A stretch of DNA of 64,000 nt, taken from contig JAGAIY010000016.1 in the NCBI GenBank assembly GCA_017626355.1, positions 84,202 to 148,201 of the forward strand. The letters run 5' to 3'. Shown here piece by piece: positions 8,467 through 17,144 of this stretch (position 1 is the first letter of the stretch; each line of letters starts with the position of its first letter). The stretch comes from Bacteroidales bacterium (GTDB lineage Bacteria > Bacteroidota > Bacteroidia > Bacteroidales > UBA932). The translations under genes were made by a program, and so were the position numbers. The notes below the pieces were generated by a model that saw only the letters and a program-made list of their open reading frames with translations, searched no databases and had not been told where the DNA came from.

Positions 8467-9539
8467 ATTGACGGATGGATGGCGCAGATGGAGTCATACA
8501 ATGACATCACCTTGTCAACATAGGCAATCGTTTCGTGTCCTTTGAATTTACCGAGTTTCACGGACTTCTCTTCAAGAATTGAGTCTTCCCTCATCTGAGG
8601 TATGACTGCAACGACCTCATCCCATGACATGCCGCTGAGTCCCTTTGCCGCTGCGAAGTTGCGGCAGTCGGCTATACGGCCTTCTCCGGCATTGTATGCT
8701 GCGAGAGTGAACTTTATCACCTCGTCCTTATTCATACCGGTCCTGGCGTAGATGTTCTGCAGCCTCTTGAGATGGCTTGTGCCCGCCTTGAGGTTCTGAT
8801 CCGGGTCTATGAGGTCTTCGACACCATAATATCTGCCGGTCTTCGGCATTACCTGCATCAGACCCTTTGCTCCGCGGTGGGATACCGAGTTTATCGAGAA
8901 CTTGGATTCCTGATATACGACGGCAGCCAGTATCCTCCAGTCCCAGCCCAGTTCTTTTGCGTATTTCTTGATCAGGTCGTCGTAGGGGCTGACCTGAGAA
9001 GCCGTCATGCCCTTGATCGCTGCCTTGGAATGCGGGTTATAGGAACGATAGTACTTCTTCTGAAGCTCGTCATATTCGTGTGAGCCCTTGATATGGCTCA
9101 TCCATACGTCCAGAGTCCTTGCCTTGTCCACTTCTTTTCCGTTTACAGACCATACTGTATGTTCGTCGAGCAGTCTGGCATTGTCCTGCTGGTCCATTAT
9201 CGAGTCGGAATACGGGGTTATAAGGATATCTACCGTTCCGTTGTTGAGTGAGTCGACGTAGTTCTCGCCAGTGTATGCTGTAACGATCTTGACGTCGCAT
9301 CTGTTGTCTTTTGCAAACTTGGTCAGCATTTCATAGCTGAATCCAGTCTTAAGTCCCTGCGAACCATACATGTCGTCACCGAGATCTATGGCGCATACGA
9401 TTTCTTCTCCTGCAAAACTGTTTTCCGTTGCTGCTCCGCTGAGTATCCTGCCCTTTTCACAAAGAGGAGTGATACATATCACCATGATGGAGAAGATAAG
9501 ATAATTGATTCGTCTTTTTCTTTTGTCAGTTAATTTCAT
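8463..9539 (-). CDS. MltF-like membrane-bound lytic transglycosylase with shortened substrate-binding domain
   Basis: The 358-residue protein has a hydrophobic N-terminus (12-26), a segment resembling SBP_bac_3 periplasmic binding domains (about 46-164), and a C-terminal SLT domain. The SLT motifs are VVYQESKF (catalytic E211), GLMQVMP and AAYNAGEGR. Lytic transglycosylases cleave the MurNAc-GlcNAc bond of peptidoglycan. In E. coli MltF the regulatory binding domain is about 220 residues; here only about 120 remain, with the first lobe and the final helices but little of lobe II. It overlaps the porin stop by ATGA, so the two are cotranscribed. Confidence 0.9.
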   Translation of the reverse strand: MKLTDKRKRRINYLIFSIMVICITPLCEKGRILSGAATENSFAGEEIVCAIDLGDDMYGSQGLKTGFSYEMLTKFAKDNRCDVKIVTAYTGENYVDSLNNGTVDILITPYSDSIMDQQDNARLLDEHTVWSVNGKEVDKARTLDVWMSHIKGSHEYDELQKKYYRSYNPHSKAAIKGMTASQVSPYDDLIKKYAKELGWDWRILAAVVYQESKFSINSVSHRGAKGLMQVMPKTGRYYGVEDLIDPDQNLKAGTSHLKRLQNIYARTGMNKDEVIKFTLAAYNAGEGRIADCRNFAAAKGLSGMSWDEVVAVIPQMREDSILEEKSVKLGKFKGHETIAYVDKVMSLYDSICAIHPSI

Positions 9540-12265
9540 CGTGCAAAATTTGATGCACCCTGCATACCTCTCGCGGATTGTCCGCTCGGCATACCGGAGC
9601 CCCCTCTGCCGCCGCCACCGGCGCCGGCTGCTCCTTTCGTGGTGCCTTTATTACTACCCGGCTGCATATAGAATGGCCATGAGATACCTAACTTGATAGC
9701 CCTCTGAGGTGCAATGTAGCCGTCCGCTGTGAAATAGTCGGCTGATTTGCATGGCCAGCCCATGTTCAGGTTGACCGCCTTGATGAAGATGCATGCGCGT
9801 TTCCACTGGATGTTCACGAATGCATCGATGTAAGGGCAGTTTCCGTACTCAATCTCATTCTGGTTATGGAACACGCCCAGCACCGGGTTGTATGCCGGGA
9901 GATACCACTTGGTGGTATATGTTCCATTGGCTCCGATCTGCATCTGCATCACATTCTTGACCACATCGAACTGCAGGTAATACTTGAAGTTGAGGGCAAG
10001 AAGAGGAAGCGGCATCACTTCTTCGTTTGATGAGAACTGCAGAAGAGCCTTGTGGTCGAAATGCAAGTTCCAGACCTTGAAGTTATTCTTGAGGGAAGCT
10101 GTGATCACACTCATCGGTTCCGTGTTCTGGCGGACCACTCCGAGTGTGTCGTAATATATGTTGTTGTTCAGCAAGGCATATCCGAAAGAAGCTCCAAGCT
10201 GCCATCTCGGAATTGACAGTGAGGCCTCCGCCTTTGTTGATGATATCTTGCTGAAGTCGTTGTCCCATTTGAAATGGTTGGTATAAAGATGCTGCTGATA
10301 ATAATCAGGCTCCTTCAGGCTTGTCTCGAAGTGGGCCTTGAAGGTCAGCGGGCTGTTCTTGTACCTTCTGAAAGGATATATGTTGAAGGACAGGTTCGCA
10401 TTGATGTCGAAATCGTTTATCTCGTGTCCGAGGAACGTGTACTGTCCCTTGGCATCCCAGTGCATGTATTTCTTGAACTGTCCGTTGGCTCCGGCATATA
10501 GATATGCGGAGTTGAGGATGATGTTGGAGCTGCCGCTTATATAGTCCTGAGGCTTGAAAGTAAAGTAGTTGAGCAGTTTGTCTCCGATACCTACATCAAG
10601 CTTGGAGACTATGCCGTCGCTCTTCCATGGCTGAAGCCTGATGAAGGCGCGGTTCTCGAAACGCATCACCCTCATTGAATCCAGGCTGTGCGTAGGGTTT
10701 ATGAAGAATCTGTCGTTGTAGAATTCCCTTCCGTAGGAATCTGCTTCCGATATATTGTCTTCATAAGCCTTTCTGAACACAGAGTATTCGCTGCTGTGTC
10801 CTATGAAGGCCGTGGTCACATCTTCGTGCAGGTCGATGGTGTCGTTCTGGGCGGCTGCCGCCACAGCTGCAGAATCCTCTCTTTCCTTCTGGAGAAGCGA
10901 CGCTATGGCAATGGAATCCCCGCTGTTCATTATGCTGTCCCTTACCATCCTCTGGAGCTTTCTCTCCTTTCTTCCCTTGATGTCGTCAAGGAAGGAGAAC
11001 GGGATCCTGTATGTCTGGTCAAGGAACAGGGTGTTCCTCTTGAGCCTGTTGCTCGCGTCCTTCAGATGCACCTCGATTTCACGGGCGTCCACTGTCGTAT
11101 CCCTGATCCACATCTGGTCCACGACGCCTCCGTTCTCGCTGCGCTCTATCCTGTTGTAGATGTATCCGGCATGCATGAGATATCTCTTTCCCATGTAGTT
11201 GGTGGCCATGAGGACCGATCTGTTGTCCGTGTCCTCTCTTCTGAGCATACCGTTGCTGCCGAAGCGGCGGTATTCAAGGGTGAAGTTGAGTTCCGGTGTA
11301 ATGTTCTGGGTGGTGAGTATCTGTACGTTGGACTCTTCCTTCTCCTTGTTCGCGAAGAGTGTTCCCCAGTATGCAAGCTCTGTATACGGAGTCTTTGTGT
11401 TGAACTGCGGAGCATTCTCCGGAGTGTAGCTGTATGCCATGTAAGGAGAATAGAAGATGGCATTGTCCGGATCGTTACGCTTGAAGTAGTCGTATGACTC
11501 TTCTGGAGAACCTACGACTCCGAGCCATGTGGAATTGACTGCGTCTCCCTTGAAGAACGGATAGTCGTACAGACGGTCGTTGTATGTCGTGTCGTACTGT
11601 TTCAGCTCCACGTTATGGAAGTATCTGTCATGATCCCATGTGATGAGCCTCTTGTAGTGCATCGAATCAGGAATCGCAAAGGTCGAAAGAATACGCGGAG
11701 TCGCAGCTATGATGCTGTCTTTCACCGCCCTGATGCTGTCCTTTACTTCCATCTTGCGGTTCTGGGCTGCTATAAGGGCTGGAAGAGCCTGTTCTGCATC
11801 GTATTTCTTCCTTTCCTTCCTTGTAAGTGAGCCGTACCACTTGTCGAACTTTTCCTTGGCAACGTCTGTGGAGTCCTTTATATATAAGGAATCGAGAAGG
11901 TGAAGCTCGAGAGTGTCTCCTGCATTCATGAGCGAATCTCTCACCTGTACTCTTGTTACGGAATCCTTGAGGGCGATGTAGTACTTGTATTTCAGAGGAT
12001 CGGTCTCCTTGAGTGAATCAGGCACCCTTATGGTGTCCTTTGCAGTAAGGACGAGATCGGTTACCGTGTCATGGGAAACGATGCTGTCAAGTGCGGGAGA
12101 AAGACTGTCTGCGGTAGCTGTCGTATCGGCTAAATTATTGAGTGCCAATGAGTCCGCGAGCCTTTTCAAGCCCACAGCCCTGCTTGCATCGATTCCGAAT
12201 GATTGCATGCCTGCCATGATGACAAGCAGCAGCGGAACCCATATTTTAGCCAAAAAACGTTTCAT
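9536..12265 (-). CDS. Putative outer-membrane porin (Bacteroidetes porin family)
   Basis: A 909-residue beta-barrel protein. After a signal peptide (ends around MQSFG), residues ~20-190 form a charged region rich in DSL/DSI/KDS triplets, followed by a long series of alternating hydrophobic strands with many aromatic ends. A Gly-rich tail (GAAGAGGGGRGGSGM) closes the protein. This matches the 'putative porin' family common in Bacteroidales; its substrate is unknown. An in-frame TTG four codons upstream (12277) lies inside the -7 promoter box, so the ATG at 12265 is the more likely start. The first gene of an operon with the MltF-like transglycosylase. Confidence 0.82.
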   Translation of the reverse strand: MKRFLAKIWVPLLLVIMAGMQSFGIDASRAVGLKRLADSLALNNLADTTATADSLSPALDSIVSHDTVTDLVLTAKDTIRVPDSLKETDPLKYKYYIALKDSVTRVQVRDSLMNAGDTLELHLLDSLYIKDSTDVAKEKFDKWYGSLTRKERKKYDAEQALPALIAAQNRKMEVKDSIRAVKDSIIAATPRILSTFAIPDSMHYKRLITWDHDRYFHNVELKQYDTTYNDRLYDYPFFKGDAVNSTWLGVVGSPEESYDYFKRNDPDNAIFYSPYMAYSYTPENAPQFNTKTPYTELAYWGTLFANKEKEESNVQILTTQNITPELNFTLEYRRFGSNGMLRREDTDNRSVLMATNYMGKRYLMHAGYIYNRIERSENGGVVDQMWIRDTTVDAREIEVHLKDASNRLKRNTLFLDQTYRIPFSFLDDIKGRKERKLQRMVRDSIMNSGDSIAIASLLQKEREDSAAVAAAAQNDTIDLHEDVTTAFIGHSSEYSVFRKAYEDNISEADSYGREFYNDRFFINPTHSLDSMRVMRFENRAFIRLQPWKSDGIVSKLDVGIGDKLLNYFTFKPQDYISGSSNIILNSAYLYAGANGQFKKYMHWDAKGQYTFLGHEINDFDINANLSFNIYPFRRYKNSPLTFKAHFETSLKEPDYYQQHLYTNHFKWDNDFSKISSTKAEASLSIPRWQLGASFGYALLNNNIYYDTLGVVRQNTEPMSVITASLKNNFKVWNLHFDHKALLQFSSNEEVMPLPLLALNFKYYLQFDVVKNVMQMQIGANGTYTTKWYLPAYNPVLGVFHNQNEIEYGNCPYIDAFVNIQWKRACIFIKAVNLNMGWPCKSADYFTADGYIAPQRAIKLGISWPFYMQPGSNKGTTKGAAGAGGGGRGGSGMPSGQSARGMQGASNFAR

Positions 12266-12274
12266 ACAAGACGG

Positions 12275-12306
12275 CAAAGGTACAAATAATCAACGTAATA
12301 CGCAAA
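12275..12306 (-). promoter_or_regulatory. Promoter of the porin-MltF operon
   Basis: On the minus strand TTTG (12306-12303), a 20-nt spacer, then TACCTTTG (12282-12275) match the Bacteroidetes -33/-7 pattern. The predicted transcript start is only ~5 nt from the ATG at 12265. Confidence 0.7.
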
Positions 12307-12331
12307 TCGGCAGGCCCGCGGGCCTGCCGAT
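12306..12331 (-). terminator. 26-bp perfect palindrome, terminator of pncB-pncA
   Basis: A flawless inverted repeat without spacer, centred between 12318 and 12319, with arms that include CGGCAGGCCCG. It forms a very GC-rich hairpin about 30 nt beyond the pncA stop. On the minus strand TTTGCGTATT follows, a weak U-tract. Its 3' edge touches the porin -33 box. Confidence 0.65.
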
Positions 12332-12361
12332 GTATATGATTAAGCCTGTCCGGGAGGCCTG

Positions 12362-12949
12362 TCATTCAATAATGATGCCTTCTTCTGCCATCTCTTCAAG
12401 CGCCTTCCTGTGACCTTCAGGATCCACATATGCTATGCAGTCGGACAGGAGATGAACCTTGAATCCGGCTTTGAGCAGATCTTCACAGGTATTGCGGACG
12501 CAATATTCCGTAGCTATGCCGCAGACATATACATCCGTGGTGTCAAGAAGCTCGAGAATCTCTCCGAGGGACTGGTCTGCATGGTTTACTCCTTCGAAGC
12601 CGGAATACTGTTCCACAGCCTTGTCACAGCCCTTGTCGAAGGTGAGTTCCTCTCTTGCATAAGGCAGGAGGTCTTCATGGATTTCGCCTCCACGTGTGCC
12701 TGCGACGCAATGCGGCGGCCATATTCCTCCCTGTGCGCTGAATGAAGAATGGTCGGCAGGATGGTGGTCGCGGATGAACAGGATTGGGAAGGTGTCGAGT
12801 ATCTCATGTTCCTCTCCTCCCTGTCCTTTTGTCTGGGTCTCGATGTATCTTAGTGTCTCCTTTACTGCGTTCTCAGCATTCAGGCATGCAAGGCTTCCGT
12901 CTATGAAGTCGTAGAGCATGTCCACTACTACAAGTGCACTGTTTCTCAT
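12362..12949 (-). CDS. pncA: Nicotinamidase
   Basis: Hydrolyses nicotinamide to nicotinate in NAD salvage. The 195-residue isochorismatase-fold protein has VVVDMLYDF (catalytic D10), the metal-site RDHHPADHSSF, FDKGCD (catalytic Lys) and IATEYCV (catalytic Cys), as well as the WPPHC segment typical of PncA. It overlaps pncB by ATGA, putting both consecutive salvage enzymes on one mRNA, which strongly supports the specific assignment over other isochorismatases. Confidence 0.94.
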   Translation of the reverse strand: MRNSALVVVDMLYDFIDGSLACLNAENAVKETLRYIETQTKGQGGEEHEILDTFPILFIRDHHPADHSSFSAQGGIWPPHCVAGTRGGEIHEDLLPYAREELTFDKGCDKAVEQYSGFEGVNHADQSLGEILELLDTTDVYVCGIATEYCVRNTCEDLLKAGFKVHLLSDCIAYVDPEGHRKALEEMAEEGIIIE

Positions 12950-14430
12950 AATTTAAAGTCTTTGATTTCGCTGACAAGTCTGTTTATTATGCTCATCTTA
13001 AGGTTGTAGAGATCGTCGGATATGTCCACCTTATAGTAATGAGGATTGATGAGTCGTCTTTCGCTCGGGCTGAAGTGGGCCAGGGTGTTGTCGTAATAGG
13101 CCTTCTTCTCTGCCAGGGTATGTACCGGAACACATCTTTCTCCGTTCTCGATGACTTTGTGCTGGAGGGTGAAAGCCGTATATTCGCCTGGCTCGAAAGT
13201 CTTGTACTTGTATCTGTCGTATTCGTCGCAGACAGTGAAGCCTTCCCCGTTCTCGATCTTCCTGCTGAGCTCATCCCCTCTGAGGCAGGTCACGTCGACC
13301 TTGTATATGTCTCCCTTTACCGGGTCGTTCTTCATGATCCTGTATGTGATCTGGAAGCCCGGATTGATGAGCTTTATCTTGTCTTCCGAACGCTTCAGCA
13401 CGGCCTGACCTTCGATTTCCACGAGCTTGTATACGTTTCCGAAGCATGGTGCGGCCTTGCTCGTAGCGATAGCGTCACCTACGCCGTATGAATCGATGCA
13501 TGCTCCCTGACGTTCGAGGTCTGTTATGAGGTATTCGTCCAATGAGTTGGTTGCGAATATCTTGCATGCGTTGAATCCGTTCTCGTCAAGTATGCGCCGG
13601 CATTCCATCGAAAGGTATGCGAGGTCTCCGCTGTCGAGCCTGATTCCGTATCCGGCTGTGTAGCTGTCGTCTATCCCGTTCTCCCTGAAGGCCTTCATGG
13701 CGTTGAGGATACCGCATCTGAGTGTGTCATATGTGTCGATGAGCATGATCAGCGGCTCTCCCTTGTGCGTCTTCACATATGTGTCGAAGGCCTTGTGTTC
13801 TCCTTCGACGCTGCAGCCGAATGAGGTTACATAGCTATGGGCCATCGTACCGGTGGAACCGTAGTCGTATTTCACTCCGGCCAGAATGTTGGATGTCGCG
13901 CTGCAGCCTGCTATGATGGCGGCCTTGGCACCATAGGTCGCGGCCCATGGACCGTGGGCTCTGCGGGAGCCGAACTCGCTTACAGGACGGTTTGTGGCAC
14001 GGCATACTCTCGATGCCTTTGTCGCTACAGCCATCTGGTGGTTCATTATGCACAGCATAGGAGTCTCGAGGACCTGTGCCTCGATGAGCGGGCCTTCTAC
14101 AATGATGATAGGCTGATTCGGGAACACGATCTCGCCTTCGCGCATGGCGTAGACGTTTCCGGTGAATTTCATCGCGGATAGATAGCCCCTGAAGTCCTTG
14201 TACTCGTCTCCAGGAAGGAACTTTTCGAAGAATACCGGATCCATGTTGCCGAGATTGGCAATCATCTCGATTACTTCGTCAACTCCGCTGACTACAGCCC
14301 AGTTGTTGTTTTCCGGAGCTTTTCTGTAGAACAGATTGAACACGGAATGCTGGTCTTTCATTCCGCTGTCAAAGAAAGACTTTCCCATGGTGTACTGGTA
14401 CTTGTCTGAGCAATATGCGTAATTGAGCAT
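12946..14430 (-). CDS. pncB: Nicotinate phosphoribosyltransferase
   Basis: Converts nicotinate and PRPP to nicotinate mononucleotide, the committed Preiss-Handler step. The 494-residue protein has the N-terminal YQYTMGKSFFDSG, the SEFGSRRAHGPWAA active-site block, LIDTYDTLRCGI and GIRLDSGDLAYLS, all diagnostic. It is the first gene of a two-gene operon with pncA and is preceded by a -7 box TAAATTTG, giving a ~16-nt leader. No NAD-dependent repressor site was recognised upstream. Confidence 0.96.
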   Translation of the reverse strand: MLNYAYCSDKYQYTMGKSFFDSGMKDQHSVFNLFYRKAPENNNWAVVSGVDEVIEMIANLGNMDPVFFEKFLPGDEYKDFRGYLSAMKFTGNVYAMREGEIVFPNQPIIIVEGPLIEAQVLETPMLCIMNHQMAVATKASRVCRATNRPVSEFGSRRAHGPWAATYGAKAAIIAGCSATSNILAGVKYDYGSTGTMAHSYVTSFGCSVEGEHKAFDTYVKTHKGEPLIMLIDTYDTLRCGILNAMKAFRENGIDDSYTAGYGIRLDSGDLAYLSMECRRILDENGFNACKIFATNSLDEYLITDLERQGACIDSYGVGDAIATSKAAPCFGNVYKLVEIEGQAVLKRSEDKIKLINPGFQITYRIMKNDPVKGDIYKVDVTCLRGDELSRKIENGEGFTVCDEYDRYKYKTFEPGEYTAFTLQHKVIENGERCVPVHTLAEKKAYYDNTLAHFSPSERRLINPHYYKVDISDDLYNLKMSIINRLVSEIKDFKL

Positions 14431-14451
14431 GCCTTTTTATTTTAAATCTCA

Positions 14452-14459
14452 CAAATTTA
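14452..14459 (-). promoter_or_regulatory. -7 promoter box of pncB-pncA
   Basis: The minus strand reads TAAATTTG, an exact consensus match, 22 nt before the pncB start codon. No convincing -33 box. Confidence 0.55.
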
Positions 14460-14509
14460 CTCTTTTTTGCGTAACAATTTCGTAATTTCGCGAAAAATAT
14501 GCACTTTGA

Positions 14510-15925
14510 ATGGAACTCCATCGATTATATTCAGCCCATTACGGCACTTGTCCGGTTTCAGTGGATCCGGTAAGCGCATCTGCCAGCAACCGTCGTTATT
14601 ACCGCATGGCTTCTCCGGCAGGAACATGTATCGGTGCCGTCGGGACTGACAGGCAGGAGAATGAAGCATTCGTGGCCATCTCTCTTCATTTCAGGTCAAA
14701 AGGCATTCCGGTTCCGGAAGTCTTCGCCGTTTCTGAAGACGGAATGTCATATCTTCAGGAAGACCTTGGGGATGAGGTACTTCTTGACCGTCTTGTCAAG
14801 GCGCGCAGGACGGGAGAAGGGCTGGCAGAGGCGGAGGAACTTATGTGTTCAGCTATGGCACTTCTTCCGAAAATCCAGTTCGAGGGGGCCTCGGGTTTCG
14901 ACTTCTCTGTATGTTATCCCCAGCCGGCTTTCGACAGGCGGATGGTCATGTTCGACCTTAATTATTTCAAATATTGTTTTCTGAAGGCTACTGGTCTGGA
15001 GTTCAACGAGATGCGTCTTCAGGATGATTTCGAGAAGCTGGCGGATGACCTTCTTGCCGATGATACGGATACGTTCATGTACAGGGATTTCAATGCCCGT
15101 AACGTCATGGTTCGTGGCGGCGAGCCCTGCTTCATCGATTTTCAGGGAGGAAGGCGCGGCCCGGTGTATTATGATGTGGCTTCATTCGTATATCATGCCC
15201 GTGCCGGCTATACCGACGGGCAGAGGGAGAAGATGCTGGAGGCATATCTGGAGGCTCTGTCGGAGTATATGCCTGTTGACCGCAAGGTGTTCTTTTCGCG
15301 ACTGAAGCTTTTTGTCCTCTTCCGTCTGCTTCAGGTTCTGGGTGCCTATGGATTCAGAGGGTGGACTGAACATAAGGCCGCCTTCATGACAAGCATCCCG
15401 GCTGCACTCGACGAACTTGTGAGGCTTCTGGAAGAACCTTTCGAAGAGTATCCGTATCTTGTGGAAACCTTGGGGAGAATGGCTGCGCTTGACCGTTTCA
15501 GACGTTCTGAACGTGCCGGGGGACTTGAGGTCAAGGTATATAGCTTCTCTTTCAAGAAAGGGATTCCGGAGGATCCTTCGGGAAATGGAGGTGGATATGT
15601 GTTCGACTGCCGTTCCATCCACAATCCGGGGCGGTATGAACCTTATAAGAAGCTGACAGGCAGGGATGAAGCTGTCATACGCTTTCTGGAGGATGACGGG
15701 GAAATCCTGACTTTCCTTGATCATGTCTATGGTGTGGTAGATCCTCATGTCGAGACATTCGCAGGCCGTGGCTTCACCGATCTCATGGTAAGTTTCGGCT
15801 GTACCGGGGGGCAGCACAGGTCAGTGTATTGCGCCGAGCATCTTGCCCGTCATATTGCCGAAAAATATCCGGATGTACGCGTTCGTCTGATTCATCGTGA
15901 ACAGAATATAGATACAGTGTTATGA
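14510..15925 (+). CDS. AmgK-like sugar kinase fused to a RapZ C-terminal domain
   Basis: A 471-residue two-domain protein. Residues 1-~315 are an aminoglycoside-phosphotransferase-fold kinase resembling AmgK, the anomeric MurNAc/GlcNAc kinase: MYRDFNARNVM holds the catalytic D193 and N198, and FIDFQGGRRGPVYYDVAS holds the metal-binding D210. Residues ~340-467 match the C-terminal domain of the RNase adapter RapZ, including DCRSIHNPGRY, GCTGGQHRSVY (430-440) and the late IHRE. RapZ's own N-terminal P-loop domain is absent. In E. coli the RapZ C-terminal domain binds glucosamine-6-phosphate. The gene overlaps a MurU-like nucleotidyltransferase, which supports a sugar-1-phosphate to UDP-sugar route. 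That role is inferred; other sugar substrates are possible. Confidence 0.85.
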   Translation: MELHRLYSAHYGTCPVSVDPVSASASNRRYYRMASPAGTCIGAVGTDRQENEAFVAISLHFRSKGIPVPEVFAVSEDGMSYLQEDLGDEVLLDRLVKARRTGEGLAEAEELMCSAMALLPKIQFEGASGFDFSVCYPQPAFDRRMVMFDLNYFKYCFLKATGLEFNEMRLQDDFEKLADDLLADDTDTFMYRDFNARNVMVRGGEPCFIDFQGGRRGPVYYDVASFVYHARAGYTDGQREKMLEAYLEALSEYMPVDRKVFFSRLKLFVLFRLLQVLGAYGFRGWTEHKAAFMTSIPAALDELVRLLEEPFEEYPYLVETLGRMAALDRFRRSERAGGLEVKVYSFSFKKGIPEDPSGNGGGYVFDCRSIHNPGRYEPYKKLTGRDEAVIRFLEDDGEILTFLDHVYGVVDPHVETFAGRGFTDLMVSFGCTGGQHRSVYCAEHLARHIAEKYPDVRVRLIHREQNIDTVL

Positions 15926-16728
15926 AAGCAATGATATTTGCAGCCGGTCTCGGAACCAGGCTGAAACCCATAACGGATACTCTTCCCAAGGCCCTTGTCC
16001 CTGTCTGCGGCAGGCCGCTTCTCGAGCATGTCATGCGTAAGCTCATGGCGGCGGGAATCGGTCAGGCTGTGGTGAATGTCCATCATTTTGCGGACAAGAT
16101 AGAAGCATGGATGCAGGAGCAGGACTGGATATGTGCGGATGAAAAGGACATGGATGCCGGAAAGATGCTTGTCCAGGTCAGTGACGAAAGGGGCAGGCTT
16201 CTGGAAACAGGCGGAGCTGTCCTGCACGCCGCGAAATATCTTGAAGGCTGCGGCCATTTCCTTATACATAATGTAGATATCCTCTCGGATTGCGACCTGG
16301 GTTGGCTTCAGTCGCAGGTGCGTGAGGATTCTCTCGGAACCCTTGTCGTGAGCAGGCGCGAGACTTCGCGTTTCCTTCTGTTCCATCCTGAAACCATGAG
16401 ACTTGTCGGATGGTCCAATGTCAATACCGGTGATTATCATCTTGCGGATCCTTCCATGGCCCTGGATGACTGCCTTGCCCTCGGATTCTCAGGAATACAT
16501 GTCCTTTCGGACGAAGTCTTTAGCCTTATGGCGCAATATGTGCAGGAAAAAGGGCTGCTTTCGGAAGATGGAGCAGGAGTTCGTTTCCCTATAATGAACT
16601 TCTATATGTGGGCGGCCATGAAACGTCCTATATATGGAGCGGTAGCGGAAGACCTGCATTTCCTGGATGTCGGCAAGCTCGATGCCCTTGCTCCGGCGGA
16701 AGATTTTGTGAGAAACGGAAAACTATAA
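15922..16728 (+). CDS. Sugar-1-phosphate nucleotidyltransferase, MurU-like
   Basis: The 268-residue protein opens with the nucleotidyltransferase signature FAAGLGTRLKPITDTLPKAL (7-26), where the Gly-rich loop and the PK pair bind NTP and phosphate. HNVDILSDCDL (about 114-124) holds the metal-binding Asp. Size and compactness resemble MurU (MurNAc-1-P uridylyltransferase) more than the larger RmlA or GlmU enzymes. It overlaps the kinase-RapZ gene by ATGA, the same pairing as AmgK-MurU in the Pseudomonas peptidoglycan recycling bypass. The family is certain, the MurNAc substrate is inferred. Confidence 0.82.
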   Translation: MKAMIFAAGLGTRLKPITDTLPKALVPVCGRPLLEHVMRKLMAAGIGQAVVNVHHFADKIEAWMQEQDWICADEKDMDAGKMLVQVSDERGRLLETGGAVLHAAKYLEGCGHFLIHNVDILSDCDLGWLQSQVREDSLGTLVVSRRETSRFLLFHPETMRLVGWSNVNTGDYHLADPSMALDDCLALGFSGIHVLSDEVFSLMAQYVQEKGLLSEDGAGVRFPIMNFYMWAAMKRPIYGAVAEDLHFLDVGKLDALAPAEDFVRNGKL

Positions 16729-16740
16729 AACGAAAAACAT

Positions 16741-17109
16741 ATGAAATTTATCGGAAACATTCTTTGGCTCATTCTGGGAGGCCTTCTTGTGTCCCTTTAC
16801 TATTTCCTCGTAGGACTTATATTCTGCATTACAATAGTAGGAATCCCTTTCGGAATCCAGCTTATGAAGATCGGTGTGTTCGCCCTGTGGCCTTTCGGAA
16901 GTGAGGTTCAGCCGGATACTAATGACGGAGGCTGTCTGTCGATAATAATGAATGTGATATGGATCCTCGTGGGAGGGATAGAGATCACGATGCTTCATCT
17001 TTCCTTCGGTCTTTTCTGCTGCATAACGATCGTTGGAATCCCTTTCGGTGTCCAGCATTTCAAGATGGCCCTTCTGGCTCTCATGCCTTTCGGAAAGAAG
17101 ATAGTATAA
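16741..17109 (+). CDS. yccF: YccF family inner-membrane protein
   Basis: A 122-residue membrane protein built from two copies of one unit: ITIVGIPFGIQLMKIGVFAL (about 30-49) and ITIVGIPFGVQHFKMALLAL (about 95-114), each followed by a PFG turn. This is the YccF/DUF307 arrangement. Function is unknown in the family. It lies 12 nt after the MurU-like gene and ends at a strong bidirectional terminator, so it belongs to that operon. Confidence 0.9.
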   Translation: MKFIGNILWLILGGLLVSLYYFLVGLIFCITIVGIPFGIQLMKIGVFALWPFGSEVQPDTNDGGCLSIIMNVIWILVGGIEITMLHLSFGLFCCITIVGIPFGVQHFKMALLALMPFGKKIV

Positions 17110-17110
17110 G

Positions 17111-17140
17111 AAAAATGCCCGGTTCAATCCGGGCATTTTT
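17111..17140. terminator. Bidirectional terminator between yccF and the CPBP gene
   Basis: A perfect 12-bp stem (AAAAATGCCCGG with CCGGGCATTTTT) around the loop TTCAAT. It ends in T runs on both strands and sits exactly between two convergent genes. Confidence 0.92.
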
Positions 17141-17144
17141 CTTA

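Noticed and set aside
10688-11497. 269-codon open frame antisense to the porin
   Set aside because: A coding shadow: low-complexity composition, no promoter or recognised motif, fully covered by the porin gene.
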